A program made the position numbers and the translations under genes. A model generated the notes under the pieces. It made no database searches. It saw only the letters and a list, made by a program, of their open reading frames with translations, and had not been told where the DNA came from. DNA of 44,239 bases from an uncultured Victivallis sp. (lineage in GTDB: Bacteria; Verrucomicrobiota; Lentisphaeria; Victivallales; Victivallaceae), in NCBI RefSeq assembly GCF_944391105.1, contig NZ_CALXSK010000033.1, positions 1 through 44,239 of the forward strand. Direction: 5' to 3'. The first letter of the stretch is position 1. Every line of letters begins with the position of its first letter. Positions 18,055 to 25,932 of the stretch are shown here, in pieces.

Positions 18055-19899
18055 TCAATGTTTTTCCACTGCGTGGAACTTGCAGACCTGGTAGCACGCG
18101 CCGCACTTCAGGCAGCGGGACTGGTCGATCTCGTGCCGCATCTTCCGTTCGCCGGAGATGCAGTTCGCCGGGCAGTGGCGGACGCAGAGCCCGCAGCCGA
18201 CGCACTTGTCGGTGATGGTGTAATGAACGAGTTTCACGCAGACGCCCGCCGGGCAGCGCGACTCCTTCACGTGCGCGAGATATTCCTCCTCGAAGTTGCT
18301 CAGCGTCGAGAGCACGGGGTTCGGCGAGGTCTGGCCGAGGCCGCAGAGCGCGGTGTCCTTGATCGTCGCCGAGAGCGTCTTGAGTTTTTCGATCGTCTCG
18401 ACCGTGCCGAGCCCGTTCGTGATGTCTTCGAGCATCTCGTAGAGCCGCCGGTTGCCGATGCGGCACGGCGTGCACTTTCCGCAAGACTCGTCGAGCGTGA
18501 ATTCGAGGAAGAACTTCGCGATATTCACCATGCAGTCATCCTCGTCCATGACGATCATGCCGCCGGAACCCATCATCGAACCGATTCCCTTGAGCGACTC
18601 GTAGTCGATCCCGAGGTCGAGATGCTGTTTCGTGATGCAGCCGCCGGAGGGGCCGCCGGTCTGAACCGCCTTGAACTCGCGGCCGTGCTTGATGCCGCCG
18701 CCGATGCCGAAGATGATCTCCCGCAGCGTGCTGCCCATCGGGACTTCGACGAGGCCTACCTTCGCAACCTTGCCCGCGAGCGCGAACACCTTTGTGCCGG
18801 GCGATCCCTGGGTGCCGATCGAGCGGAACCACTCCGCGCCTTTGCGCACAATCGCGCAGATGTTCGCATAAGTTTCAACGTTGTTGACCACACTCGGCCG
18901 TTTCCAGAGCCCCTCGACCGCGGGGAAGGGGGGCTTGACGGTCGGTTCGCCGCGTTTGCCTTCGATCGAGTGGATGAGCGCGGTCTCCTCGCCGCAGACG
19001 AATGCGCCAGCGCCGAATTTGATTTCGATCTTGAAGTCGAACCCGCTGCCGAAGAGGTTTTTTCCGAGCAGTCCGCGTTCTTCGGCCTGCCGGATCGCGA
19101 TTTCGAGCCGTTTCACCGCGAGCGGATACTCCGCGCGGATGTAGATGACGCCGGTCGAGGCGCCGATCGCATATCCGCCGATCGCCATCGCTTCGAGCAC
19201 CGTGTGCGGATCCCCCTCCAGAACGGCGCGGTCCATGAACGCGCCAGGGTCGCCCTCGTCGGCGTTGCAGATAATGAACTTCTCCCCGGCGGGCTGATTT
19301 GCGGCGAACTGCCATTTGCGTCCGGTCGGGAAGCCGCCGCCCCCGCGCCCGCGCAGCCCGGATGCGGTGATGAGGTCGATCACATCCTGCGGCTTCATTT
19401 CGGTCAGCACTTTGGCGAGTGCCGTGTAACCGCCTTCGGCGATGTACTCTTCGATGTTTTCCGGGTTGATCCGCCCGGTGTTCCGCAGCACGATGCGCGC
19501 CTGGAATTCCCCGTCGGCCGGGGTCTCGCTCTCGGGATAGTACCAGTTTCGTTCGATCGTGCGGGTCCCGGTCGCGGGGGCGTCGGTTCCGGCGGCGAGA
19601 ATCGCCGGAATCTGCTGCGGCGTCACATCTCCGTAGATCAGCCGTTTGCCCGACTCGCGGTCGAGAAGCATGATGACCGGCTCGGCGTAGCAGAGCCCCA
19701 TGCAGCCGACTTCGCTGACTTCGATCGCGTTTTCGAGGCGGCGTTCCGTGATCTCGTCCTTGATCGCCTTGAGCACGGGCTGGGTTCCGGCGGCGATGCC
19801 GCAGGTGCCGAGCGAAACGAGCAGTTTCATCGGCGGACGGGGACGCGAGTTCAGCTGCCCGGCGGTCTCCGCGAGTTGTACGGGGGATTCAATTTTCAT
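18055..19899 (-). CDS. hydB: HydB, NuoF-like flavin/NADH subunit of bifurcating hydrogenase
   Basis: A 614-residue subunit carrying FMN and the NAD(H) site. An N-terminal thioredoxin-like [2Fe-2S] domain (CGIAAG, then EVGCMGLCYAEP) is followed by the NuoF core with the glycine-rich RGRGGGGFPTGRKW and CNADEGDPGAFMDR nucleotide/FMN signatures. Next come SLBB-like sequence and a [4Fe-4S] site (ESCGKCTPCRIG). Two C-terminal ferredoxin motifs (CVGCGLCVRHCPAN and CLKCGACYQVC) are diagnostic of the hydrogenase form as opposed to complex I NuoF. GGAG lies nine bases before the ATG. It is the middle gene of hydC-hydB-hydA. Confidence 0.95.
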   Translation of the reverse strand: MKIESPVQLAETAGQLNSRPRPPMKLLVSLGTCGIAAGTQPVLKAIKDEITERRLENAIEVSEVGCMGLCYAEPVIMLLDRESGKRLIYGDVTPQQIPAILAAGTDAPATGTRTIERNWYYPESETPADGEFQARIVLRNTGRINPENIEEYIAEGGYTALAKVLTEMKPQDVIDLITASGLRGRGGGGFPTGRKWQFAANQPAGEKFIICNADEGDPGAFMDRAVLEGDPHTVLEAMAIGGYAIGASTGVIYIRAEYPLAVKRLEIAIRQAEERGLLGKNLFGSGFDFKIEIKFGAGAFVCGEETALIHSIEGKRGEPTVKPPFPAVEGLWKRPSVVNNVETYANICAIVRKGAEWFRSIGTQGSPGTKVFALAGKVAKVGLVEVPMGSTLREIIFGIGGGIKHGREFKAVQTGGPSGGCITKQHLDLGIDYESLKGIGSMMGSGGMIVMDEDDCMVNIAKFFLEFTLDESCGKCTPCRIGNRRLYEMLEDITNGLGTVETIEKLKTLSATIKDTALCGLGQTSPNPVLSTLSNFEEEYLAHVKESRCPAGVCVKLVHYTITDKCVGCGLCVRHCPANCISGERKMRHEIDQSRCLKCGACYQVCKFHAVEKH

Positions 19900-19970
19900 A
19901 AAAAGCTACTCCAGAAATGGTTGCATTTTTTTGATTCATCGAGAAAAAAGCGCGGATCGGTACGGAAAAA

Positions 19971-20501
19971 TCACTCTCCGCACTCCTTGAGGATATCCGC
20001 GACTTTGTCGGCGGTCATGTTGCCGTAGACCTTGTCGTTGACCATGACCACGGGCGCGAGACTGCATGCGCCGACGCAGCGCAGCGCGCCGAGGAAAAAT
20101 TTGCCGTCCGGAGTGCTTTCGCCCTCCTTGATTCCGAGCCGGGCCTTGAACTCGTTGAGCACCTTCGGCGCGCCCTTCACGAAGCAGGCGGTTCCGGTGC
20201 AGACGTTGATTTTGTAGCGGCCGACCGGTTTGTCGGTGAAATAGCTGTAGAAACTGATGACGCCGTACACTTCGGCGCGCGAGATGTTCAGTGCTCTGGC
20301 GACGAACTCCTGGACCTCTTCGGGGAGGTATCCGAAAATGCTCTGCGCGCGATGCAGGATCTGAATCAGGTAACCGCGCCTGCGGTCCGGGATGGCATCC
20401 ACATTCAGCGACGCGATGAAACGTCCGAGTTCGTCGAATTTCGCCGCATCCTCCGGAGTCCGGGTCGGGGAGGTGGCGGCGCACTGGCACTGACAGCTCA
20501 T
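19971..20501 (-). CDS. hydC: HydC, NuoE-like [2Fe-2S] subunit of bifurcating hydrogenase
   Basis: A 176-residue NuoE-like subunit. The thioredoxin-like domain has the four-cysteine [2Fe-2S] pattern CTGTAC and CVGAC with VYGVISFYSYFT before it. AGGAG at about -12 from ATG 20501 sets the start; an upstream frame extension to 20570 lies in the leader. The N-terminus MSCQCQC holds three extra cysteines not needed for the usual cluster, which is odd. It is the first gene of the operon, 71 bases from hydB, and lies behind the paired palindromic operators. Confidence 0.93.
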   Translation of the reverse strand: MSCQCQCAATSPTRTPEDAAKFDELGRFIASLNVDAIPDRRRGYLIQILHRAQSIFGYLPEEVQEFVARALNISRAEVYGVISFYSYFTDKPVGRYKINVCTGTACFVKGAPKVLNEFKARLGIKEGESTPDGKFFLGALRCVGACSLAPVVMVNDKVYGNMTADKVADILKECGE

Positions 20502-20606
20502 GTTTGTTCTCCTGTGAAATTGATCATTTCGGGCTTCTTTAATAAATAGCGCCGAAATTTCCGATTTCAAGCGTCCCTTCCGGAAACTCCCGATTTTTTT
20601 ACAAAA

Positions 20607-20637
20607 ATATTTCGATTTGCAACTCCTTCAATGTCAA
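20607..20637 (-). promoter_or_regulatory. Promoter of hydCBA
   Basis: A TTGACA hexamer on the minus strand (20637-20632) directly abuts the proximal palindromic operator. An AT-rich -10 candidate (GAAATA or AAATAT, 20613-20607) sits 18-19 bases downstream; no consensus -10 is at the ideal 17. The leader to hydC would be about 100 bases. Confidence 0.55.
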
Positions 20638-20655
20638 TTGATAAAAAAATATCAA
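20638..20655. promoter_or_regulatory. Proximal 18-bp operator, TTGATA-N6-TATCAA
   Basis: A perfect inverted repeat TTGATA with six A then TATCAA, touching the -35 hexamer of the hyd promoter. The length and half-site spacing match the Rex redox-repressor site family (TTG-N12-CAA in 18 bp), but the inner bases differ from the usual TGTGA/TCACA type. FNR sites have a shorter spacing (TTGAT-N4-ATCAA), so FNR is less likely. A repressor here would block RNA polymerase. Confidence 0.65.
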
Positions 20656-20690
20656 AGTTTTGGATCCGCGTGGTTCGCGTGAGCTGCCGA

Positions 20691-20708
20691 TTGATAAAAA
20701 TTTATCAA
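20691..20708. promoter_or_regulatory. Distal 18-bp operator, TTGATA-N6-TATCAA
   Basis: An exact palindrome TTGATAAAAATTTATCAA. Its half-sites are identical to those of the proximal operator, and the centres are 53 bp apart, almost exactly five helical turns. Two dimers would therefore lie on the same face of DNA upstream of hydC, suggesting cooperative binding or a short loop. Confidence 0.65.
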
Positions 20709-20782
20709 AACAGGGATGATTCCTGACGCCGGGAAGCGGGGAAGGCGGGGAGGCGGGAAGGGAAAAAGACCGTCCGGAACAC

Positions 20783-20814
20783 AAAAAAAACAGCGGGAGA
20801 AATATTCCCGCTGT
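20783..20814 (-). terminator. Terminator of the TM2/pseudopilin-like gene
   Basis: The stem ACAGCGGGA (20790-20798) with TCCCGCTGT (20806-20814) is followed on the minus strand by a run of seven T (20789-20783). It lies 26 bases after the stop of the minus-strand gene. It separates that gene from the hyd promoter region (20502-20780), which otherwise holds only the promoter and the two operators. Confidence 0.85.
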
Positions 20815-20839
20815 TGCGACAAGTCCGTGTATGGTCGGA

Positions 20840-21760
20840 TCAGAAGACCGTCTGCTGCTTCGTTTTGAGGAACTTTTCCACTTTGGGGTCGGTCGCCTCG
20901 TCAGCCAGATATTCGAGAAGTTCCGTGACGGTTTGAACCGAATCCGGCAGCGTGATGGTGTTGACATATCCCCCCGCATAAAGGATATTGACGGAATTGC
21001 CGACATGACTTCCCGGCCGCTCAATGACGATCGGGCAATCCTGGGTCCAGTCAGTATCGAACAAGCCGCCGAGATAGATGTAATCACAGTTCGCATCGGT
21101 CAGCGGTTCCTCTCCCGATCCCGCCGTTGTCGTGGACGAGGGGCAGACATAGACTGCATGATCCGTCAGCACTCCTGTCGACCGCAGCGCCTCCAGGCCG
21201 CGGGCATTGTCCTGTACCGGGAATCTGCTGTCAAAATCACCGGCATATTGCACCAACCCCAGTCCGATCTGCCTCATATTTGACGAGCAGGATATGCATT
21301 GAGCACGCCCCCTGGCGCTGTTCAAGGCCGGAAGCAGCATTCCGACTCCGAGCAGGAGGATTACCAGTACCAGCCAGACGATGACGAGAATCACGGCAAG
21401 CAGCACGCCGCCGCCCTGCATGGGAACTCCGTGGCCGTCGCGCGAAACCGTGAACATTTCAATGAGCGCCCAGAGTCCGGAGATTCCGCTCAGAGTTCCA
21501 CAGGAGAGAAGCGTGATCAGCAGCTGCGCAACTCCGCACCCCGTGCGTCCCGCGTAAAAGTTGTGAATGCCGAGGCTGCCGAGGAAGAATGCCAGAAGGA
21601 TGTACGCCGTCCTTGATTTCGGAGGAGTTGTCTGCTGCTGAACAATGACAACCGTCTGCTGCGCATTGGGGGCGGATTGTTGATTCTGCATTGCATTTCC
21701 GCAGGCAGGGCAGAACTGGACGCCGTCCGCAACTTCTTTTCCGCACTTGTTGCAAAACAT
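20840..21760 (-). CDS. Zinc-ribbon / TM2 / pseudopilin-like fusion membrane protein
   Basis: A 306-residue protein with an unusual domain order. Residues 1-25 are a zinc ribbon (CNKCGKEVADGVQFCPACG). A Gln-rich linker follows. About 48-110 is a TM2-type membrane pair (AYILLAFFLGSLGIHNFYAGR). A long hydrophobic helix then leads into LLPALNSARGRAQCISC, a segment shared with the prepilin-like DUF1559/H-X9-DG proteins abundant in PVC bacteria, with the disulphide-type C-x2-C and YAGDFDSRFP that follow it there. The C-terminal about 120 residues look like the globular pseudopilin part. GGAGG lies before ATG 21760. The function is unknown; pilin-like processing is not likely, because the helix is internal. 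Confidence 0.78.
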   Translation of the reverse strand: MFCNKCGKEVADGVQFCPACGNAMQNQQSAPNAQQTVVIVQQQTTPPKSRTAYILLAFFLGSLGIHNFYAGRTGCGVAQLLITLLSCGTLSGISGLWALIEMFTVSRDGHGVPMQGGGVLLAVILVIVWLVLVILLLGVGMLLPALNSARGRAQCISCSSNMRQIGLGLVQYAGDFDSRFPVQDNARGLEALRSTGVLTDHAVYVCPSSTTTAGSGEEPLTDANCDYIYLGGLFDTDWTQDCPIVIERPGSHVGNSVNILYAGGYVNTITLPDSVQTVTELLEYLADEATDPKVEKFLKTKQQTVF

Positions 21761-21793
21761 GATATTACCTCCTGTGAGTTATGACTGCCATAT

Positions 21794-21821
21794 AATTTAC
21801 TGTAAAACAATCGCATGTCAA
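21794..21821 (-). promoter_or_regulatory. Promoter of the TM2/pseudopilin-like gene
   Basis: TTGACA on the minus strand (21821-21816), a 16-bp spacer and TAAATT (21799-21794). The ribosome site GGAGG follows before ATG 21760. The rest of the stretch between this gene and the dehydrogenase terminator (21822-21987) shows no convincing gene. Confidence 0.55.
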
Positions 21822-21987
21822 CCCCTGATGTCAGGAAAATAAAGAAGTTTTTTTTCTATGCTGCGCGAATGGTTCTGCATTCCGTGAACGATTTGTCGCT
21901 TCTGCAGAAGGAATGCCTTCACATCAGGACCGACCGCCTGACCGGTCAGATATTTCGAAGAGTTCCGGAAACGGATGCCTGCCGGAT

Positions 21988-22020
21988 GAAAAAACGGCGG
22001 GCTCCGCATGGACCCGCCGT
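21988..22020 (-). terminator. Terminator of the regulator-dehydrogenase operon
   Basis: The stem ACGGCGGG (21994-22001) with CCCGCCGT (22013-22020) is followed on the minus strand by a T-rich run (21993-21988). It lies 28 bases after the dehydrogenase stop. Confidence 0.8.
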
Positions 22021-22048
22021 CTCTCTCATGAGATTGCAGCTGCGTACA

Positions 22049-23371
22049 TCACCAGTGGATCAGCTCCTGCACCTTGACGGGCAGCCCCGTCTGCATGGAG
22101 AGGTTCGCGCCGATGCCGGTCAGAATCGACTTCGCGCCGTCGACGTAGTCCGCCGCCAGCCCGAGCGGATCGTCGTCCACTCCGACGAAGAGGTGGCGCA
22201 GCAGCCGCTCATCGCCGCCGCCGTGTCCCGCGAGCGAATCGACCGAGTATTCGATCACCTGCGGTTTGCCCCAGTGCGGCTGGAAGATGATCTCCGGCAC
22301 AAGCTTCGAACGATCCTGGCCCAGTTCGCGCATGCCGAAGCTGTTGAAATCTTCGCCCTCGGCCTTGCAGTACGAGTTCTCGACCACGTTGAATTCGAGC
22401 CGCCCCTTCGTGCCGTTGAACACCACGCGGTATCCTTCCCACGGACAGTGCGCGCAGAGACAGTAGGTCATGACCACATTGTTCTTGTAACGCACCATCA
22501 CGCCCATGTTGTCCTCGATGCTGATGCCGTCGCCGAAGACGCTCTGGTCACGGTAGTACCCGTCCTCGTCCTCCGCGTTGTAATAGAGACCCATGAGGTT
22601 CTCGTCGCTCTCCTTCACATGCAGCGCGAACGGATCCTTTTCGGCGATTTTGCTGCCGCGGGCGCGGCTGTAAAACTCCGTGATTCCGCGTTTCTCGGCG
22701 TTGATTTTTCCGTAGAACTTCAGGTCTCCCATGGCGAACACGGTCACTGGCTCGGAGTCGATCCACCAGTTCACGAGGTCGAAGTGGTGCGTCGCCTTGT
22801 GCACCATGAGGCCGCCGGAGTTCACCTTGTTGCGATGCCATCTCCGGAAATAGTCAGCGCCGTGGCAGGTGTCGAGCAGCCACTCGAAGTGAACGCTTGT
22901 GATCTCCCCGACAACGCCGGATTTCAGAACTTCTTTGACCTTGCTGTTGCGCGGGGCGTAACGGTAGTTGAAGGTGACGGTGAGATTTTTCCCCGTGCGT
23001 TTCTTCGTGTCGATGATCTGCTGGCACTTTTCGGCGTCGATGGTCATCGGCTTTTCGCTGATGACGTCGCATCCGAGCTCCATCGCGCGGCAGGTGTATT
23101 TGTGGTGGGTCCGGTCCATCGAGGTGACGATGACGGTGTCGGGTTTGCACTCCGCGATCATGCGGTCGAACTCCTGCGCCTTGTAGGTCGGCAGGTCAGG
23201 ATGATTGTTGCAGTATTTCTTGAGAACGACTTTGTTGTAGAAATCCATCCGCTTCTGGTTCGAGTCGCACAGTCCGACCAGTTCCGCCTGTTCCGGGAAG
23301 GTGTTCAGAATCGCTTTGATGTACATTTCCGACCGGCCGCCGGTCCCGACGATGCAGTAACGTTTTTTCAT
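22049..23371 (-). CDS. Gfo/Idh/MocA-family oxidoreductase
   Basis: A 440-residue NAD(P)-dependent dehydrogenase of the Gfo/Idh/MocA family, which acts on sugars, inositols or modified glycans. The N-terminal Rossmann fold starts YCIVGTGGRSEMYIKA. The family's EKP motif is present as CDVISEKPMTID. The C-terminal alpha/beta domain carries SGGLMVHKATHHFDLVNWW, which supplies the usual catalytic-site His and Asp. The substrate is unknown. It overlaps the LacI-type regulator gene by four bases (ATGA), so that regulator probably controls it in response to the same or a related sugar. Confidence 0.9.
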   Translation of the reverse strand: MKKRYCIVGTGGRSEMYIKAILNTFPEQAELVGLCDSNQKRMDFYNKVVLKKYCNNHPDLPTYKAQEFDRMIAECKPDTVIVTSMDRTHHKYTCRAMELGCDVISEKPMTIDAEKCQQIIDTKKRTGKNLTVTFNYRYAPRNSKVKEVLKSGVVGEITSVHFEWLLDTCHGADYFRRWHRNKVNSGGLMVHKATHHFDLVNWWIDSEPVTVFAMGDLKFYGKINAEKRGITEFYSRARGSKIAEKDPFALHVKESDENLMGLYYNAEDEDGYYRDQSVFGDGISIEDNMGVMVRYKNNVVMTYCLCAHCPWEGYRVVFNGTKGRLEFNVVENSYCKAEGEDFNSFGMRELGQDRSKLVPEIIFQPHWGKPQVIEYSVDSLAGHGGGDERLLRHLFVGVDDDPLGLAADYVDGAKSILTGIGANLSMQTGLPVKVQELIHW

Positions 23372-24369
23372 TTCCCTGTCTCCTGTTGGTAGGGGTTTGT
23401 TGCAGATCCTATGCTTTCCCGACGGATCAGCCGCGCGGGATAGACGATCAATTCCGGTTCCGATTCCGCCGGAGCGAGCACCTTTTCGACGGCGCGTTCG
23501 ATCGTCTCGGCCAGCGGATGCGCGACCGTCGTCAGGGCCGGAATCGCGAATGCGCCCGCCGCGTCGTCGTCGAATCCCGCCACCGCGATCTCTCCCGGAA
23601 TCGAAATCCCCTTTTCACTCGCGTACCGGTAGAAGCCCAGCGCCATGCGGTCCGTGTCGAAAAACACCGCGTCCGCGCCGAACTCCTCCAGCGCTCCACC
23701 CGCCGCAAAGCCGTCGGCAAACTCAAGACCGTTGCTGACGATGAAGGTGCTTGCCACGCCGGGGGAGGCTCCTCCCAGCGCCTTTTCGAATCCCGCCCGG
23801 CGTCCGGCGGCATTGTCGGTGCCGACCCGGGCGATTCGCTTCCGACCCGCCCGGAGCAGTTCCGTCACCGCCGCGGCGACTCCGCTCGTCCGGTCGGTTT
23901 CGAGCCGGTCGAACTTTGCGCATTCAAGCTCGCAGTCGATGAAGAGAAACCGGATCGGCAAAGAGTGGAGCTTCTCCGTATTCCAGGCTCGATTCCACGC
24001 CAGAAAGATCACCGACTCCACAATGCCGGTCCAGCTGCGCAGAAGTTTCCCCAGTTTCTCCTCCGTCTCCGGCAGCGCTCCGAGCAGCGTGTGGCGCCCC
24101 GCATTCCGCAGCGCCCCTTCGAGCAGACTGATCCGGCGCACTCCGCACTCGTTCTGAAGATTCGTTTCGCAGATCACCCCGACGATCCGGCTCGCGCGCT
24201 GTTTGAGACTCCGCGCCGCCGCGTTCGGCACATAATGCAGTTCCCGCGCCGCCGTGAGCACGCGACGCGCCACTTCCGCCTTCACCGGACCGGTCCCGGA
24301 AAGCGCCCGACCTGCGGTGCGGATCGATACTCCCGCCTTTTCCGCCACCATTTTCAGCGTCGCCGCCAT
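23368..24369 (-). CDS. LacI-family transcriptional regulator
   Basis: A 333-residue regulator. The N-terminal helix-turn-helix MAATLKMVAEKAGVSIRTAGRAL and hinge-like YVPNAAARSLKQRAS are typical of LacI/GalR. The rest is a periplasmic-binding-type sugar sensor domain (ELLRAGRKRIARVG, then IAVAGFDDDA). It is the first gene of a two-gene operon with the dehydrogenase. Two 16-bp palindromes upstream are its likely operators, so it probably represses itself and the dehydrogenase until an effector binds. The effector is not predictable. Confidence 0.92.
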   Translation of the reverse strand: MAATLKMVAEKAGVSIRTAGRALSGTGPVKAEVARRVLTAARELHYVPNAAARSLKQRASRIVGVICETNLQNECGVRRISLLEGALRNAGRHTLLGALPETEEKLGKLLRSWTGIVESVIFLAWNRAWNTEKLHSLPIRFLFIDCELECAKFDRLETDRTSGVAAAVTELLRAGRKRIARVGTDNAAGRRAGFEKALGGASPGVASTFIVSNGLEFADGFAAGGALEEFGADAVFFDTDRMALGFYRYASEKGISIPGEIAVAGFDDDAAGAFAIPALTTVAHPLAETIERAVEKVLAPAESEPELIVYPARLIRRESIGSATNPYQQETGK

Positions 24370-24396
24370 TCGATTCCTTTCCGTTCCTCAGCTTTT

Positions 24397-24412
24397 ATGC
24401 CATCGTTGGCAT
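24397..24412. promoter_or_regulatory. LacI-type operator O1
   Basis: The palindrome ATGCCA-TCGT-TGGCAT sits five bases downstream of the -10 of the regulator gene, covering the transcription start. This is the classic position for autorepression by a LacI-family dimer. Confidence 0.7.
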
Positions 24413-24417
24413 TGATT

Positions 24418-24445
24418 ACAATACGCCCGATTTCCGGAAAAGCAA
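24418..24445 (-). promoter_or_regulatory. Promoter of the LacI regulator-dehydrogenase operon
   Basis: On the minus strand TTGCTT (24445-24440), a 16-bp spacer and TATTGT (24423-24418). The start point falls inside operator O1. The leader to ATG 24369 is about 40 bases. Confidence 0.6.
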
Positions 24446-24473
24446 GTGCGGGACGCTTTTTTTTGTCAAAAAA

Positions 24474-24489
24474 ATGCTATCGATGGCAC
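24474..24489. promoter_or_regulatory. LacI-type operator O2 (upstream, degenerate)
   Basis: ATGCTATCGATGGCAC matches O1 at 13 of 16 positions and is itself a near palindrome around ATCGAT. Its centre is 77 bp upstream of that of O1, so a tetramer or two dimers could loop across the promoter. It lies between the promoter and the stop of the next minus-strand gene. Confidence 0.55.
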
Positions 24490-24542
24490 TCCGGAGATGA
24501 AACAGGGCGGCGAAGCCGGGTCGCCGCCAGAATACGTGGGGA

Positions 24543-25436
24543 TCAAGGTTTCAGCCAGATGCCGATGTTGGAGCCGACGGGTCGCTGATAGCCGCTTTCG
24601 GTTTGCCGGTTGACGGTGACGGGTCTGCCTTCCTTTTCGTCCCAGTAGCAGAGCGTGGCCGAGCCGCCGCCGTCCATGTTGATCGCATCGTAAGCGCCGG
24701 CGTCTTCGAGAAATGCGGCGGTTTCGGGGCCGGTCGCGCCCATGCTCCACCCCTTCTGACGTCCATCGACGGTGATGATGTAGAGATAGCGGCGGTTTTT
24801 CGAGAGCCCGTAGGCGATGCGCGGCATCGGATTTTTCTCGTAGCCGCCGCCGGGGAGGATTTTCCCGTCCTTCATGATGATGGCGAACCCGGAGGCGGCG
24901 ACCCGGATTTTTTTGTAATCCTTTTCCGGAACAGAGGATACGATATCGACTTCCCCGTTCTCATATACGACGAATACGGCGTTGTGCGGCTTCGTGTCGC
25001 AGATGACCTCGCCGTTCAGGATTCCGAGTCCGGCGGGATGGGCGTATTTGTGTGTATATGGGGGTTCCCATGGCCACCACGGGGCGGAGTTCGCCGCGAC
25101 GATCATGTTGAGGCCGAGTCCGCCTTCCTTCACGGGTTTTCGCGCGTTGAGCATAAAATCACGGGTCCGGATTCGTTTGGTCCGGATCACGGCCTTTTCG
25201 TAATCGGGCATCGGCTTGCCCCAGTCGGCGTCGCGGGCGCTGCCGGTGAATTCAAGCCCCGGTGTCCGCAGGTCGATCCGCATGAGATTGATCTTCATCA
25301 ACCGCGGCTCCCTGCGCTCGAACTTGACGAGTCGGACGCCTGTCTGGACCTCTTCGGCCTTCTTCCAGTCGATCTTCTCCGCCGTGAGCGTGAAGGCGCA
25401 CAGCAGGGCTGTCAGGAACAGAGTGTACTTTCGCAT
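24543..25436 (-). CDS. Secreted phosphodiester glycosidase (NAGPA/DUF2233 family)
   Basis: A 297-residue protein with a clear signal peptide (MRKYTLFLTALLCAFTLTAEK), so it is periplasmic or secreted. The mature part matches the NAGPA/phosphodiester glycosidase family, whose human member uncovers mannose-6-phosphate by removing GlcNAc. Seen here are LGLNMIVAANSAPW, FAIIMKDGKI, TVDGRQKGWSMGATGPETAAFL and the active-site-like DAINMDGGGSATL. Bacterial members probably act on sugar phosphodiesters of polysaccharide or teichoic-type polymers; the substrate here is unknown. AAGGAA lies nine bases before ATG 25436. It follows recX by 14 bases and is presumably cotranscribed. Confidence 0.88.
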   Translation of the reverse strand: MRKYTLFLTALLCAFTLTAEKIDWKKAEEVQTGVRLVKFERREPRLMKINLMRIDLRTPGLEFTGSARDADWGKPMPDYEKAVIRTKRIRTRDFMLNARKPVKEGGLGLNMIVAANSAPWWPWEPPYTHKYAHPAGLGILNGEVICDTKPHNAVFVVYENGEVDIVSSVPEKDYKKIRVAASGFAIIMKDGKILPGGGYEKNPMPRIAYGLSKNRRYLYIITVDGRQKGWSMGATGPETAAFLEDAGAYDAINMDGGGSATLCYWDEKEGRPVTVNRQTESGYQRPVGSNIGIWLKP

Positions 25437-25450
25437 GAAACGATTTCCTT

Positions 25451-25927
25451 TCAATGGTTGAAGTCGATTTCGTCGAGCGCCGCCCGGCAGCTGTCGCAGG
25501 AAAAGCCCCGGCTGATGAGAAACCGGAACGCCTTCTCCCGCTTTTTACGCGGATCCGTTTCCCGCGAAAGCAGCCGGAGTTTGTATTCGAGCGCTTCGCG
25601 GGCGCGCTGCGCTTCGCCTTCGGCGGCTTCTTCGAGCGGCCGGGTCTGGAGCTGCCGCGGGATTCCGCGTTTTCCAAGTGCGAGCTGGATTCGGCGTCCG
25701 CCGAGCCCGCGCGCGGCGAGGATTTCCGTGTAGTCGGCGGCGAACTGTTCGTCGTTGACGAAGCCGCGGCGGCGGCACTCCGCGACCGTTTCGCGAATTT
25801 CCGGATACGCATATCCGGCCGCACCGAGTTTCGTCCGGAGTTCCCGCTCGGTCAGCGCCCGGCGGGAGAGCAGCCGCATCGCCTTCTCCATCGCGCTGAT
25901 TTTCGATTTTTCCGCAGGTTCCGTCAT
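25451..25927 (-). CDS. recX: RecX recombination regulator
   Basis: A 158-residue three-helix-repeat protein that modulates RecA filaments. Typical RecX sequence is visible: LLSRRALTERELRTKL, then ECRRRGFVNDEQFAADY, followed by GGRRIQLALGKRGIP and a third repeat at the C-terminus with FLISRGFSCDSC. recA is not in the window. The ATG at 25927 has no ribosome site, but it lies five bases past the -10 of a good promoter, so the message is probably leaderless. An internal Met at 25891 is a less likely start. The gene heads a unit with the secreted glycosidase. Confidence 0.87.
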   Translation of the reverse strand: MTEPAEKSKISAMEKAMRLLSRRALTERELRTKLGAAGYAYPEIRETVAECRRRGFVNDEQFAADYTEILAARGLGGRRIQLALGKRGIPRQLQTRPLEEAAEGEAQRAREALEYKLRLLSRETDPRKKREKAFRFLISRGFSCDSCRAALDEIDFNH

Positions 25928-25932
25928 GCTGT

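Noticed and set aside
17887..20028. 713-residue open frame on the plus strand
   Set aside because: It is antisense to hydA and hydB and crosses their intergenic gap; composition is typical of a shadow frame.
20638..20708. FNR/Crp sites upstream of hydC
   Set aside because: FNR half-sites TTGAT/ATCAA are separated by 4 bases; here they are separated by 8, so an 18-bp Rex-type geometry fits better.
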